Assembly: GCF_963678635.1 (NCBI RefSeq)
Contig: NC_087066.1
Location: 36,333,152 to 36,397,151 of the forward strand
Source: Symsagittifera roscoffensis
Taxonomy: Eukaryota > Xenacoelomorpha > Acoela > Convolutidae
DNA length: 64,000 nucleotides
Reading direction: 5' to 3'
The stretch's first letter is position 1; every line of letters begins with the position of its first letter. Position numbers and translations under genes: made by a program. Of this stretch, positions 51,044-59,458 are shown piece by piece. The notes under the pieces are model-generated. The model worked only from the letters and a program-made list of their open reading frames with translations. It made no database searches and had not been told where the DNA came from.

Positions 51044-51940
51044 TCAATCAAAGCGCTTGAATTTTACAGTCAACACAACTTTACCAGTTCCTGCAAAGGG
51101 CACTAGTCTTCCAGTTTCTGTGCACAACTGTACCGATATTGATTGTACAGATGAAGTGAATAATTTTTTGTAGTTTAAATTAGTGAAGTTTTTTCGATGA
51201 TTAGGTTCAATGCTGCAGGCACTACCGTTTTTGATGCGTCTATTTGAATCAATGACGCGTAACAATGGGGCCTTTGCATCACCAACAGTTTGGTATTGAA
51301 TAATGTCAATATAGACAAAAATTAGACTTGTCCCACTTGATAAGTCATATGGGAAATGAGATTCGTACAGTTCGTTTCCCTCATAAGATGCATCGAAGGA
51401 GGGTATCATTTTGTATCCAATGTGATATTGACCGTTCTCATCAAGCTTTGCATTGTAGCCTAACAGACTGGGTATTTGGGGACTTGGGAATGAGATTCCT
51501 TCATTTGCGTTCATCCAAATGCTCATGCTATTCGTGATTTCTTGAGGACTCGCATCAAAATGAATTTTGTCTTTGAGTTTTGTTTTTATCTCATTAATCA
51601 ATTGTTCTATAAAAGTGTACTCTCCTGATTTGATAAAAACTTTTTCGCCATAGTAGGGTCTGGAAATTGTATTCCGATTGCCAGCGTTGGATTTACTGGC
51701 TACTACTTCGGATGCTCTGAAGTACGTAAATTCCTCATCAGTAACATTGTTTAATTTTGTGGGGAAAATTATTTCTGAGAGAGCAACTCTCCAATCTCCG
51801 TCTAAAGCTATTTCTTCTTTACAAAAATTTCTAAAACTGGCCAAAGTGTTGTCTGGAAAAAAATCCATTGATGCTGTTGAAATCAAATGTACAGTAAACT
51901 CATCACTGCCCATTTTCGTTATAATCAGCTTTGTTTCCAA
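51044..51940 (-). CDS. Minor capsid (penton-like) protein
   Basis: 298 residues from 51940; a second ATG at 51913 would give less overlap with the frameshifted integrase tail. Family pattern: STASMDFFPDNTLASF near the N-terminus, DGDWRVALSEIIFP, a central SLLGYNAK, then FVYIDIIQYQTVGDAKAPLL and VQLCTETGRLVPFAGTGKVV at the C-terminus. These are the landmarks of the vertex/minor capsid protein that accompanies F54H12.2-type capsid genes. Stop is 6 bases before the next start. Confidence 0.8.
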   Translation of the reverse strand: METKLIITKMGSDEFTVHLISTASMDFFPDNTLASFRNFCKEEIALDGDWRVALSEIIFPTKLNNVTDEEFTYFRASEVVASKSNAGNRNTISRPYYGEKVFIKSGEYTFIEQLINEIKTKLKDKIHFDASPQEITNSMSIWMNANEGISFPSPQIPSLLGYNAKLDENGQYHIGYKMIPSFDASYEGNELYESHFPYDLSSGTSLIFVYIDIIQYQTVGDAKAPLLRVIDSNRRIKNGSACSIEPNHRKNFTNLNYKKLFTSSVQSISVQLCTETGRLVPFAGTGKVVLTVKFKRFD

Positions 51941-52062
51941 TTAAACTAAGTTCTTTTTCATAAAATTTTCCGCTGATTTCTTCCTTTTCCGCATCAATGA
52001 GACTGTATATTGGAGGGTTTACAGTAGGAATGGCAACTATTTCAAAAACTTCGTCTGTAAAA
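51903..52062 (-). pseudogene. Frameshifted C-terminal tail of the integrase
   Basis: Right after the integrase ORF leaves its expected C-terminal pattern, an adjacent frame continues it (FTDEVFEIV, then NPPIYSLIDA) to a TGA at 51903-51905. A one-base indel near 52056-52066, in or beside a T/A run, explains this. It may be real decay or a homopolymer assembly error. Confidence 0.7.
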
Positions 52063-52920
52063 ATCTGCTTTGTAACCTTTTCTAAAAGGCAAGTCAGTCT
52101 TTGCTATTCGCACATAGTCACCAACATAAAATTTTGGTTTCTGTACCAACTTCGATGAACTGTTTGCAATTAATGAAACTAAAGCAGGTACATGTTTTCT
52201 TGTGACCTTGTTTGGAGCCAATTTTGTTACTCTATTAACGCGTGAGTTAATCGTTTGAACAAAACTTTGTAATTTTTCAATATAACTGTAAGTCCATTCA
52301 AACTCCAAGTATTTGTAGATAATACTTTTCAGCGATCGAATGTTTCTTTCGGCAAACGCTGATTTTTTTTCACTGTGAGTATTGTATTTGATGATTTCTC
52401 GTTTAGTACATAACTTTTCGAACTCTCCTTTAAACTCGGTGCCTTTGTCAACCCAAACTTTTTTTGGTTGTTTTGTTTTGATCATTTTTTTGAAAGCTTC
52501 GGTTGTTTCCTTAGCATATTTGGTCTTCAGGGGTTCCACTCGTAAGTAGCGAGAGAGACAATCGACAGCAACTAATAAATATCGTACCCCTCGGTTATAT
52601 TTAGCCAATTTATCAACATAAGCCAAGTCAAGAGACCAAATTTCGTTGATATCGTTAACAATCACTTTTAGCCGAGGATATGTTTTACGAAACAATCCAT
52701 ACTTTGTATGTGATGATTGAGATCTCAGAAAATTTTTAATTTTTTTTGGTGAGAGTTGACTAGCATTTGTTAAATTTTTAACGCTACCAAATGCAGCTGG
52801 ACCTTTCGTGTAGAGTAATTTGAGTTTTTTTTCTTCACTGATAGTAGGATTTCCATTCTTTTGTTGACGTCGTCGCAAACGATTCTTTACTGCTTTCATA
52901 GTTTTTATCATCGTCGTCAT
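52042..52920 (-). CDS. Polinton-type DDE integrase (F54H12.3-like)
   Basis: 292 residues. Basic N-terminus, then the retroviral integrase fold with Asp98 (IWSLDLAYVDK), Asp158 (VWVDKGTEFKGEF) and Glu191 (KKSAFAERNIRSL). An SH3-like segment follows (FYVGDYVRIAK). The last residues are out of frame because of an indel near 52060. The start overlaps the upstream 313-residue ORF by 86 bases. This is the more complete of the two integrase copies. It would insert element DNA into the genome. Confidence 0.85.
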   Translation of the reverse strand: MTTMIKTMKAVKNRLRRRQQKNGNPTISEEKKLKLLYTKGPAAFGSVKNLTNASQLSPKKIKNFLRSQSSHTKYGLFRKTYPRLKVIVNDINEIWSLDLAYVDKLAKYNRGVRYLLVAVDCLSRYLRVEPLKTKYAKETTEAFKKMIKTKQPKKVWVDKGTEFKGEFEKLCTKREIIKYNTHSEKKSAFAERNIRSLKSIIYKYLEFEWTYSYIEKLQSFVQTINSRVNRVTKLAPNKVTRKHVPALVSLIANSSSKLVQKPKFYVGDYVRIAKTDLPFRKGYKADFYRRSF

Positions 52921-53776
52921 CGTCGTCGTTGGTGGTGGGGAAAAATTCTTTTTTCTGGGTTTTTCTTTTGTCGGATTGCTTGGTTCTGGGTTTCAGAGTT
53001 GTCGATCGAGTCTTCGAAGAGGAGGGTTTTGATCTCTTCGAGTCGTCAGTTGTCGGGTTGTCGGAGACGAAGGAGGAAGAAGTTGAGGGCTTAGCTGCTT
53101 CGCTCTTAAGCGAGCGGAGAATCTGTTTGGCATAAGTGTTGGACACTAAGCTAGGATCAAGATTCAGTTCTTTCAAAATTTGTGGATAAAAAACACCCTC
53201 AAGTTTTTTTGTGTTTTGCTGTGTATCGTACAAAAAAGATTCAATTTTAACGAGTGTTGGTTTTCCTTGAATTAAAACATATCCGTCAACGTCTAAAGTC
53301 AAGGATTCAACTTTGAACAACTGCTTTAGCACGATGTTTGCCCTTTCCAATTGATTAGCTTCCAATAGCTCTTGAATGGATTCCATAAACTTTCGAAACA
53401 CTTCAGCGGTTTTTCCATTACTTTTTTCATCCTTTTTTTCTAATCTTTTTGAACTTGTCTGCTGTTGAGAATTGTATGATTCAAAATTTTTTTCTGCTTC
53501 ATCATCACCATCATCACTGAAATTAGTAAGTGCAGATGAATTTCTTTTTCGAAGATTTGGTACTACATTACTAGGGGTTAAAGGAAGAGGAGATGTTGGG
53601 TTTAATGGTGGCGGAGAGTCACGGCTGATATTTCGTTCTCGAAATCGTTGTATGTAATTGAGTTGAGATGATTTGTCGTTAATTAATGGATTATGAAGGA
53701 TTTGAGATTGTGGTGCAGTTTTTTCATCTGGAGCATATGTTTTTCGAGGAATGAGGATGAATTCTTCAGCATACAT
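52835..53776 (-). CDS. Uncharacterised 313-residue element protein (left copy)
   Basis: Starts MYAEEFILIPRKTYAPDE; the EFILIPRKTY opening is typical of a virion-associated protein found next to these capsid genes, as I recall. Middle residues 120-230 are helical and Leu-rich (FMESIQELLEANQLERANIV, FKVESLTLDVDGYVLI). The C-terminus is Ser/Thr/Lys-rich with a DDDDDDDD run at about residue 287. Function unknown. Confidence 0.7.
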   Translation of the reverse strand: MYAEEFILIPRKTYAPDEKTAPQSQILHNPLINDKSSQLNYIQRFRERNISRDSPPPLNPTSPLPLTPSNVVPNLRKRNSSALTNFSDDGDDEAEKNFESYNSQQQTSSKRLEKKDEKSNGKTAEVFRKFMESIQELLEANQLERANIVLKQLFKVESLTLDVDGYVLIQGKPTLVKIESFLYDTQQNTKKLEGVFYPQILKELNLDPSLVSNTYAKQILRSLKSEAAKPSTSSSFVSDNPTTDDSKRSKPSSSKTRSTTLKPRTKQSDKRKTQKKEFFPTTNDDDDDDDKNYESSKESFATTSTKEWKSYYQ

Positions 53777-53786
53777 GCTTAAGGTT

Positions 53787-54083
53787 CTAGTTTTTCAGGT
53801 AAATGTAACACGATTCTCCGATTGATTTAACCAGTGAAATATTGTTTGCCAAAACTTTTCGTTTTTCTCGGATACTAAACTTAGGGTCAACAATTTTTCC
53901 AAATGGTATTTTCTTACTCTCGATGAAACTTTTGTTAGCTGGAACATGTCCCAGAAAAACATTCACAAAACAATCGCAAAGAAATCTAATAAAATTTGAA
54001 TCAGCTCCTGTCAAAACTGATCTACAATGGCGACTATTGAGCATTTGCTTCAATATACATAATTCTTTCTCTTTCATTTTCAA
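53787..54083 (-). CDS. Small conserved element protein, 98 residues (left copy)
   Basis: A start at 54044 (MLNSRHCRSVLTGADS) is likelier, as the frame from 54083 overlaps the ATPase by 50 bases. Pattern R..(V/I)L..AD..(F/L)I...C.C..N...G.VP, then a Lys-rich KKIPFGKIVDPKFSIREKRK. This matches a small helical protein seen beside F54H12.2-type genes in many invertebrates, from memory. Function unknown. Confidence 0.7.
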   Translation of the reverse strand: MKMKEKELCILKQMLNSRHCRSVLTGADSNFIRFLCDCFVNVFLGHVPANKSFIESKKIPFGKIVDPKFSIREKRKVLANNISLVKSIGESCYIYLKN

Positions 54084-54726
54084 GAGATGTGATAACTGCT
54101 TTTGAGGATGGTAAAAAGAAAAGGGTTGGTGATGGTGGAACTATGTTTGACGAATAACGAAGACATTCTGAAGTTTTGGGATCCAAGTCTATCAACAGAT
54201 GACCGAAATCTTCTTTCGTTGCCAACTGATACGCATGACGGAGGAATTTTGCATTATTCAACTGTCTGCCTAAATAATCAATTTGTTGAATGTCTCGAGG
54301 TGATTTGAACAAAATTAAGTGCGTTGTATTCAAATCTACTGTACGTGATTGCTTACTTTGCTGAAATAAATTGTGCTTGACATAAATAACATGAACATTT
54401 TTATGTCGACCTGCTGTAGCTAATTTAACAAAATCTTTTTCATTAAAAATTTCTTCACAGGTATCATCAAAGACAATCATACAATCCCGTAAGTTATTAA
54501 CAATTTCAAAGCTGGACAATTTTATAAATTCAATATCAAATTTGTTGTGAGAAACAAAGGAACGGTATTTGGGTTGATCGTGAAGATAAAAATAAAATAT
54601 CTTGTTATACGATGGATAGAATGTACCTTTGAGAAGCATTTGAAAAATTAAATCAGTTTTGCCAGATCCCGAGGGACCTGAAACGGACATAAACAGACGA
54701 TGTTTTGTTGAAATGATCTTATTCAT
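54034..54726 (-). CDS. FtsK/HerA-type (A32-like) DNA-packaging ATPase (left copy)
   Basis: 230 residues from the ATG at 54726, just after the previous stop (open to 54786). Walker A GPSGSGKT at 17-24, Walker B MIVFDD at 83-88, and the GRHKNVHVIYVKHNLF sensor segment followed by QSKQSRT. This is the P-loop ATPase of Polintons and related viruses that drives genome into capsids. Confidence 0.88.
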   Translation of the reverse strand: MNKIISTKHRLFMSVSGPSGSGKTDLIFQMLLKGTFYPSYNKIFYFYLHDQPKYRSFVSHNKFDIEFIKLSSFEIVNNLRDCMIVFDDTCEEIFNEKDFVKLATAGRHKNVHVIYVKHNLFQQSKQSRTVDLNTTHLILFKSPRDIQQIDYLGRQLNNAKFLRHAYQLATKEDFGHLLIDLDPKTSECLRYSSNIVPPSPTLFFLPSSKAVITSLENERERIMYIEANAQ

Positions 54727-54728
54727 TA

Positions 54729-55055
54729 TTATAACTTGGGATTGGGTAACATGTAACCAACTGTACTGGATAGTATTGAAAGCCAAATGGCAGTCTCATC
54801 ACAACTAAGGTTGTAAAAAGACAGTTTTGAAATCGATAAAGAGAGCAAAATGAAAATGAAACAGACTTGTGTGAAAAAGACAACTTCTGCAGACGGAAGA
54901 GAAACAGAATTACAAAATTTCCAAGATCTGTTTTCGTGAGATAAAGACTGTTCGGCACCACCAATGTCTACAAAGTCGCAATCATTGTTCTCGACAGTGG
55001 TGGTTTCTTCAATTTCCATGTTTACTGGAAGACTTTTTTTGCTTATTTGTATCAA
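54729..55055 (-). CDS. Small two-helix membrane protein (left copy)
   Basis: An alternative start at 55019 reduces overlap. Acidic N-terminus, then hydrophobic segments at about residues 59-80 (FFTQVCFIFILLSLSI) and 88-104 (AIWLSILSSTVGYMLPNP). The SS..GY.LP.P ending recurs in small proteins near these capsid genes, from memory. A virion membrane or lysis role is speculation. Confidence 0.7.
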   Translation of the reverse strand: MIQISKKSLPVNMEIEETTTVENNDCDFVDIGGAEQSLSHENRSWKFCNSVSLPSAEVVFFTQVCFIFILLSLSISKLSFYNLSCDETAIWLSILSSTVGYMLPNPKL

Positions 55056-55305
55056 GGTTGATAGTTACAACTGCATACCAATCGCCTTTTTTTCTCTCTG
55101 ATCTATTGCCGTTTGGTTTGTATTTTATTATATATCTTGCTATGTTTTTGTCGGTCAGAAGTATCCGAACAATTTTTTCTACGTTTCCGGTACTGATTTC
55201 GTCTAATAACTCTTTTGGTAAATTCTCACCTGTTAAACTCACATTTTGTGTGTTTTCTTTTGGCAAAAATATTTTTTTGAAATTTTGAATTTTCAAACAC
55301 GACAT
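55009..55305 (-). CDS. Uncharacterised 98-residue protein, paralogue of the next gene (left copy)
   Basis: The core LPKELLDEISTGNVEKIVRI...NIARYIIKYKPN aligns with the 106-residue protein at 55404-55724 (LPAELKELVKTDHVEEIHLV...VAAHFVVKFKSN), suggesting an internal gene duplication. Lys-rich C-terminus. Function unknown. Confidence 0.6.
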   Translation of the reverse strand: MSCLKIQNFKKIFLPKENTQNVSLTGENLPKELLDEISTGNVEKIVRILLTDKNIARYIIKYKPNGNRSERKKGDWYAVVTINLDTNKQKKSSSKHGN

Positions 55306-55403
55306 GTTAGCAACTAGTAATCACACAAGATCAAAAGAAAATGAAAACAATCAATAAGTATATTTATTATGATTCACAAAACTTGGCATATATATGTGAT
55401 TCG

Positions 55404-55724
55404 TCATTTCGGTTCAACAGGCAAATCAACTCCTTGTTCAATGAAAAAAAACTCATATTTTGTGAATTTGTCATGGTTACAATTAGATTTGAACTTTACA
55501 ACAAAATGAGCAGCAACTCTGATAGTGGCTTGAACTAAATGTATTTCCTCAACGTGATCAGTTTTGACTAATTCTTTCAGTTCAGCTGGAAGCTGATGGT
55601 CATGCAAATGGATTTGTCTTCTCTCTCCCAGCTGAGGTTGCAGCCCTTCCAGATTGAGATTGAACAACGGAATTGACTGGCGAAATTCCTGGAGTCTGGA
55701 CATTGTACAGGTGAAAGTAGTCAA
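55404..55724 (-). CDS. Uncharacterised 106-residue protein (left copy)
   Basis: Overlaps the upstream gene by 125 bases; a start at 55703 (MSRLQEFRQS) is possible. Contains IHLHDHQLPAELKELV and a predicted beta-rich C-terminal half. Paralogue of the 98-residue protein downstream. Confidence 0.6.
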   Translation of the reverse strand: MTTFTCTMSRLQEFRQSIPLFNLNLEGLQPQLGERRQIHLHDHQLPAELKELVKTDHVEEIHLVQATIRVAAHFVVKFKSNCNHDKFTKYEFFFIEQGVDLPVEPK

Positions 55725-55944
55725 GAACTGTAAAAAATTTCCGTAAATTATCGATTTCGATATCGTTCAGTGTAATTTGTTCGAGTTTTTGCAGGAGAGG
55801 TTTTCCTCGACAATCTAATATGCCTGTCCGCGTAAGAGTAACTTTAATTCTTGTTGTTAAACTGTTTTCAGGACTCTGATTAGTCATTGAAGCGTAAACC
55901 ACCAAATTTGGAGATAAGGTTGTTTGCATCATTGGACAGTTCAT
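55600..55944 (-). CDS. Uncharacterised 114-residue protein (left copy)
   Basis: A start at 55887 (MTNQSPENS) would overlap the preceding gene by only 8 bases. Middle region TTRIKVTLTRTGILDCRGK then ITLNDIEIDNLRKFFTVLDY; Ser/Gln-rich end. No family recognised. Confidence 0.5.
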   Translation of the reverse strand: MNCPMMQTTLSPNLVVYASMTNQSPENSLTTRIKVTLTRTGILDCRGKPLLQKLEQITLNDIEIDNLRKFFTVLDYFHLYNVQTPGISPVNSVVQSQSGRAATSAGREKTNPFA

Positions 55945-56476
55945 TTTGTAACCAATCGAAAAAAACTTTGGATTTTCTACGGGTACAATGCTTTAATAAT
56001 TGATGCGAGGGAAGTAAATGAGAATGTCGTTTGCAAATATGTTTTTCTTGACCCAATAACTGTTCAATCTTTGGGCAGCCAATATCTTCCAAATTTGTCA
56101 CGGGTAATTTCAAGTATTCAGCTAATGAAACAGATTTTTGTGTACCTTTTGCAAAAAAATGGGAGTTTGGGTTCCTCAAACGAATGCTGTCAAAAATTTG
56201 ATCCAAATATGAGTAAGGGTATTCACCTTCGTCCCAACGGAGCCCGTGTAGAAATTTGGATACCCAATTGTAAGCTTTTTTCTCTTCTTTTGATAAATTG
56301 TTGAATTGAACTGGTGGCAGAAAATGAATTGTATCAATTGTATTAGCAGAGCAAACGGAAAGTTCCGTTATGATCAAAGGTTTTTTGCCACATTTAAATC
56401 CTTCAATATCTAAAATAATGAGATTATTGAAAAACAGATTTTTAGTTTTCTTTCTTTGGGTTAACATGACTTTCAC
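55880..56476 (-). CDS. DEDD-exonuclease/RNase H-fold-like protein (left copy)
   Basis: 198 residues. IILDIEGF (Asp23, Glu25) resembles motif I of DEDD exonucleases, followed by PLIITELSV (a ..KELAV-type strand). A later FFAKGTQKSVSL and DIGCP, then H.C..H.H and HC near the C-terminus, suggest a metal-binding end. Similar insect and cnidarian proteins exist in mobile elements, from memory. Motifs II and III are not clear, so activity is uncertain. The right copy differs at two residues (Thr/Lys, Lys/Asn). Confidence 0.5.
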   Translation of the reverse strand: MKVMLTQRKKTKNLFFNNLIILDIEGFKCGKKPLIITELSVCSANTIDTIHFLPPVQFNNLSKEEKKAYNWVSKFLHGLRWDEGEYPYSYLDQIFDSIRLRNPNSHFFAKGTQKSVSLAEYLKLPVTNLEDIGCPKIEQLLGQEKHICKRHSHLLPSHQLLKHCTRRKSKVFFDWLQNELSNDANNLISKFGGLRFND

Positions 56477-56899
56477 TCAACATTCCAACAAACGAAATAA
56501 CTTTGGTTTGAATGTTTTAAGAAATAAGCAAAACGCAATACCTGTCACGTGACCCAGGTAACAGTTTTTTATTGGACAAGGCAAAACATATGTGTACCCA
56601 GGACCGATATGATTTTTTTCTTGCAAATGTCCTGCTGCGTCATGCAAAATAGCATGTATTCTAAGAAATTTGAAATGTTTCAAGTGTTTGTCGAGCGACG
56701 AATTGTCTATTCCAATTAAACCACCATATGGTCTGTTTTTCAAAACAAAATCCAAATTAATATCAGCATCCAAATACAAACAAGTGGCTAAAAAATACTG
56801 AAATCTGACTGATTTGTCTGGATATTGTGATTTTAAGTCTATAAAAATTTCATGAATGAGTTTTAAATCGAAAGTTGAAATCATGTTTACTGAACTCAA
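56477..56899 (-). CDS. Uncharacterised 140-residue protein with HDAAGH...GPGY motif (left copy)
   Basis: Ends one base before the next start. Distinctive C-terminal half: ILHDAAGHLQEKNHIGPGYT followed by YVLPCPI and LGHVTGIAFCLF. His, Asp and Cys spacing hints at metal binding. Family not recognised. Confidence 0.55.
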   Translation of the reverse strand: MSSVNMISTFDLKLIHEIFIDLKSQYPDKSVRFQYFLATCLYLDADINLDFVLKNRPYGGLIGIDNSSLDKHLKHFKFLRIHAILHDAAGHLQEKNHIGPGYTYVLPCPIKNCYLGHVTGIAFCLFLKTFKPKLFRLLEC

Positions 56900-56931
56900 T
56901 ATAATAAAAAAGGAATAATGAAAAGTATCAA

Positions 56932-57720
56932 TTAAAACTTAACTTTCTCTTCAACAATAAATTTCACAAATAGCACATCAGTATCTACATCAAGTTTTCC
57001 ATATCCACTTGTCAAAATATCCATTATTTTACAAAAAGCGGCAGAATGGGGTCCATTAATTAAACTTTCAAATCTTTTCAAAGTTTCTGTATTCATCTCA
57101 TCTGTTTGAACATGTCTGCTTTCTGTATGTTTCTTTGAAACTGAAGTCGAAACTCTTACGGATTTGCTTGACGTCGACGATGCAGCAGGCGTAACTGTAT
57201 TATCAATTCGTTTCTGTCCCCCAACGGCCGGAGATTTCTTGCAAACGTTTTGATTTGGTGAAGTTTGTTTGTTAGATGATGTTGCAGAAAGCAATAAATT
57301 GGGTAAACGTTTTTTGATTGCAGTGAAATCTAACAAATCGAGATTGGCTGCAACAGGTTGTACTGAATAAGTGAGAGCTAGTTTAAGCTTGTCAAATAAC
57401 TCACCGTTTCCTTTGACATCTTTAGCAGGAGAAACTAAGTATTTGAAGCAAGTGAAAATACAAGGAACACTGAAACATTTTTGGGAAGGAAAAAATTGGT
57501 TTAATTGTTCCTCTGAATCTACTTGAATCAATATATGGTAATGAGTTTTTTTTTCATTCTCGACTGAAAAAGGGCAATATTCAGATTTGAAGTGGCTTCC
57601 AAAAGCATAATTTTTAAAAGTAGATAAATTAGGAATTTTTTCAGTGATAACAAATTTGAAATTTGGTTGAAATTTTTTGAAATAATCAGGTAACACAACT
57701 TCGAACATAGCTTCTGCCAT
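56932..57720 (-). CDS. Candidate HUH-endonuclease-like protein (left copy)
   Basis: 262 residues. N-terminal half shows FKFVITE (motif I-like, 21-27), THYHILIQV with His60 and His62 (HUH-like) and KYLVSPAK (Tyr94, Lys100; motif III-like) in Rep order and roughly Rep spacing. Residues 140-215 are Ser/Thr/Lys-rich linker; the C-terminus is a short acidic domain. No helicase domain follows. If real, it would nick DNA for rolling-circle or hairpin-type replication; this is inferred from motifs only. Confidence 0.45.
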   Translation of the reverse strand: MAEAMFEVVLPDYFKKFQPNFKFVITEKIPNLSTFKNYAFGSHFKSEYCPFSVENEKKTHYHILIQVDSEEQLNQFFPSQKCFSVPCIFTCFKYLVSPAKDVKGNGELFDKLKLALTYSVQPVAANLDLLDFTAIKKRLPNLLLSATSSNKQTSPNQNVCKKSPAVGGQKRIDNTVTPAASSTSSKSVRVSTSVSKKHTESRHVQTDEMNTETLKRFESLINGPHSAAFCKIMDILTSGYGKLDVDTDVLFVKFIVEEKVKF

Positions 57721-57734
57721 TTTGTAAAGGAAAA

Positions 57735-58592
57735 TTAATTCGAGTCGTGCTTGAAATCGTTTGTGTTTGAGGAAAGTTGAGATTTCCTGGCTGGTTTACA
57801 GTTAGACTGTGGTTTGTCTTTGTTTTCAACAGTATCAGAAATTTCACTTGTTTGCGCTCGGATTGACTTTCCCGACTTTAGTAATTTTGAAAATTTTGTT
57901 ACTCTATTAACGCGTGAGTTAATCGTTTGAACAAAACTTTGTAATTTTTCAATATAACTGTAAGTCCATTCAAACTCCAAGTATTTGTAGATAATACTTT
58001 TCAGCGATCGAATGTTTCTTTCGGCAAACGCTGATTTTTTTTCACTGTGAGTATTGTATTTGATGATTTCTCGTTTAGTACATAACTTTTCGAACTCTCC
58101 TTTAAACTCGGTGCCTTTGTCAACCCAAACTTTTTTTGGTTGTTTTGTTTTGATCATTTTTTTGAAAGCTTCGGTTGTTTCCTTAGCATATTTGGTCTTC
58201 AGGGGTTCCACTCGTAAGTAGCGAGAGAGACAATCGACAGCAACTAATAAATATCGTACCCCTCGGTTATATTTAGCCAATTTATCAACATAAGCCAAGT
58301 CAAGAGACCAAATTTCGTTGATATCGTTAACAATCACTTTTAGCCGAGGATATGTTTTACGAAACAATCCATACTTTGTATGTGATGATTGAGATCTCAG
58401 AAAATTTTTAATTTTTTTTGGTGAGAGTTGACTAGCATTTGTTAAATTTTTAACGCTACCAAATGCAGCTGGACCTTTCGTGTAGAGTAATTTGAGTTTT
58501 TTTTCTTCACTGATAGTAGGATTTCCATTCTTTTGTTGACGTCGTCGCAAACGATTCTTTACTGCTTTCATAGTTTTTATCATCGTCGTCAT
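57735..58592 (-). CDS. Chimeric ORF: integrase N-terminal 233 residues fused to PC4-like C-terminus
   Basis: Made by the tandem duplication junction (57892-57895). Residues 1-233 equal the integrase including Asp98, Asp158 and Glu191; residues 234-285 equal the last 52 of the PC4-like gene apart from two substitutions. The fusion is in frame. It lacks the integrase SH3-like region, so normal integration is doubtful. Confidence 0.9.
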   Translation of the reverse strand: MTTMIKTMKAVKNRLRRRQQKNGNPTISEEKKLKLLYTKGPAAFGSVKNLTNASQLSPKKIKNFLRSQSSHTKYGLFRKTYPRLKVIVNDINEIWSLDLAYVDKLAKYNRGVRYLLVAVDCLSRYLRVEPLKTKYAKETTEAFKKMIKTKQPKKVWVDKGTEFKGEFEKLCTKREIIKYNTHSEKKSAFAERNIRSLKSIIYKYLEFEWTYSYIEKLQSFVQTINSRVNRVTKFSKLLKSGKSIRAQTSEISDTVENKDKPQSNCKPARKSQLSSNTNDFKHDSN

Positions 58593-59448
58593 CGTCGTCG
58601 TTGGTGGTGGGGAAAAATTCTTTTTTCTGGGTTTTTCTTTTGTCGGATTGCTTGGTTCTGGGTTTCAGAGTTGTCGATCGAGTCTTCGAAGAGGAGGGTT
58701 TTGATCTCTTCGAGTCGTCAGTTGTCGGGTTGTCGGAGACGAAGGAGGAAGAAGTTGAGGGCTTAGCTGCTTCGCTCTTAAGCGAGCGGAGAATCTGTTT
58801 GGCATAAGTGTTGGACACTAAGCTAGGATCAAGATTCAGTTCTTTCAAAATTTGTGGATAAAAAACACCCTCAAGTTTTTTTGTGTTTTGCTGTGTATCG
58901 TACAAAAAAGATTCAATTTTAACGAGTGTTGGTTTTCCTTGAATTAAAACATATCCGTCAACGTCTAAAGTCAAGGATTCAACTTTGAACAACTGCTTTA
59001 GCACGATGTTTGCCCTTTCCAATTGATTAGCTTCCAATAGCTCTTGAATGGATTCCATAAACTTTCGAAACACTTCAGCGGTTTTTCCATTACTTTTTTC
59101 ATCCTTTTTTTCTAATCTTTTTGAACTTGTCTGCTGTTGAGAATTGTATGATTCAAAATTTTTTTCTGCTTCATCATCACCATCATCACTGAAATTAGTA
59201 AGTGCAGATGAATTTCTTTTTCGAAGATTTGGTACTACATTACTAGGGGTTAAAGGAAGAGGAGATGTTGGGTTTAATGGTGGCGGAGAGTCACGGCTGA
59301 TATTTCGTTCTCGAAATCGTTGTATGTAATTGAGTTGAGATGATTTGTCGTTAATTAATGGATTATGAAGGATTTGAGATTGTGGTGCAGTTTTTTCATC
59401 TGGAGCATATGTTTTTCGAGGAATGAGGATGAATTCTTCAGCATACAT
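58507..59448 (-). CDS. Uncharacterised 313-residue element protein (right copy)
   Basis: Identical in protein sequence to 52835-53776. Overlaps the start of the chimeric integrase ORF in the same way as the left copy overlaps the fuller one. Confidence 0.7.
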   Translation of the reverse strand: MYAEEFILIPRKTYAPDEKTAPQSQILHNPLINDKSSQLNYIQRFRERNISRDSPPPLNPTSPLPLTPSNVVPNLRKRNSSALTNFSDDGDDEAEKNFESYNSQQQTSSKRLEKKDEKSNGKTAEVFRKFMESIQELLEANQLERANIVLKQLFKVESLTLDVDGYVLIQGKPTLVKIESFLYDTQQNTKKLEGVFYPQILKELNLDPSLVSNTYAKQILRSLKSEAAKPSTSSSFVSDNPTTDDSKRSKPSSSKTRSTTLKPRTKQSDKRKTQKKEFFPTTNDDDDDDDKNYESSKESFATTSTKEWKSYYQ

Positions 59449-59458
59449 GCTTAAGGTT

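Larger units (their letters stand above)
52220..57891. repeat. Tandem duplication, left unit (5,672 bp)
   Basis: Matches 57892-63563 at a constant offset of 5672. I noticed five single-base differences (for example 55153 G/60825 T, 56276 T/61948 A, 56367 G/62039 T). The inner junction at 57892-57895 shares 4 bp (AATT) with both outer edges. Confidence 0.95.

Noticed and set aside
54102-54308. Plus-strand ORF inside the virus-like element (also at 59774)
   Set aside because: Antisense shadow of the ATPase gene; no independent features.
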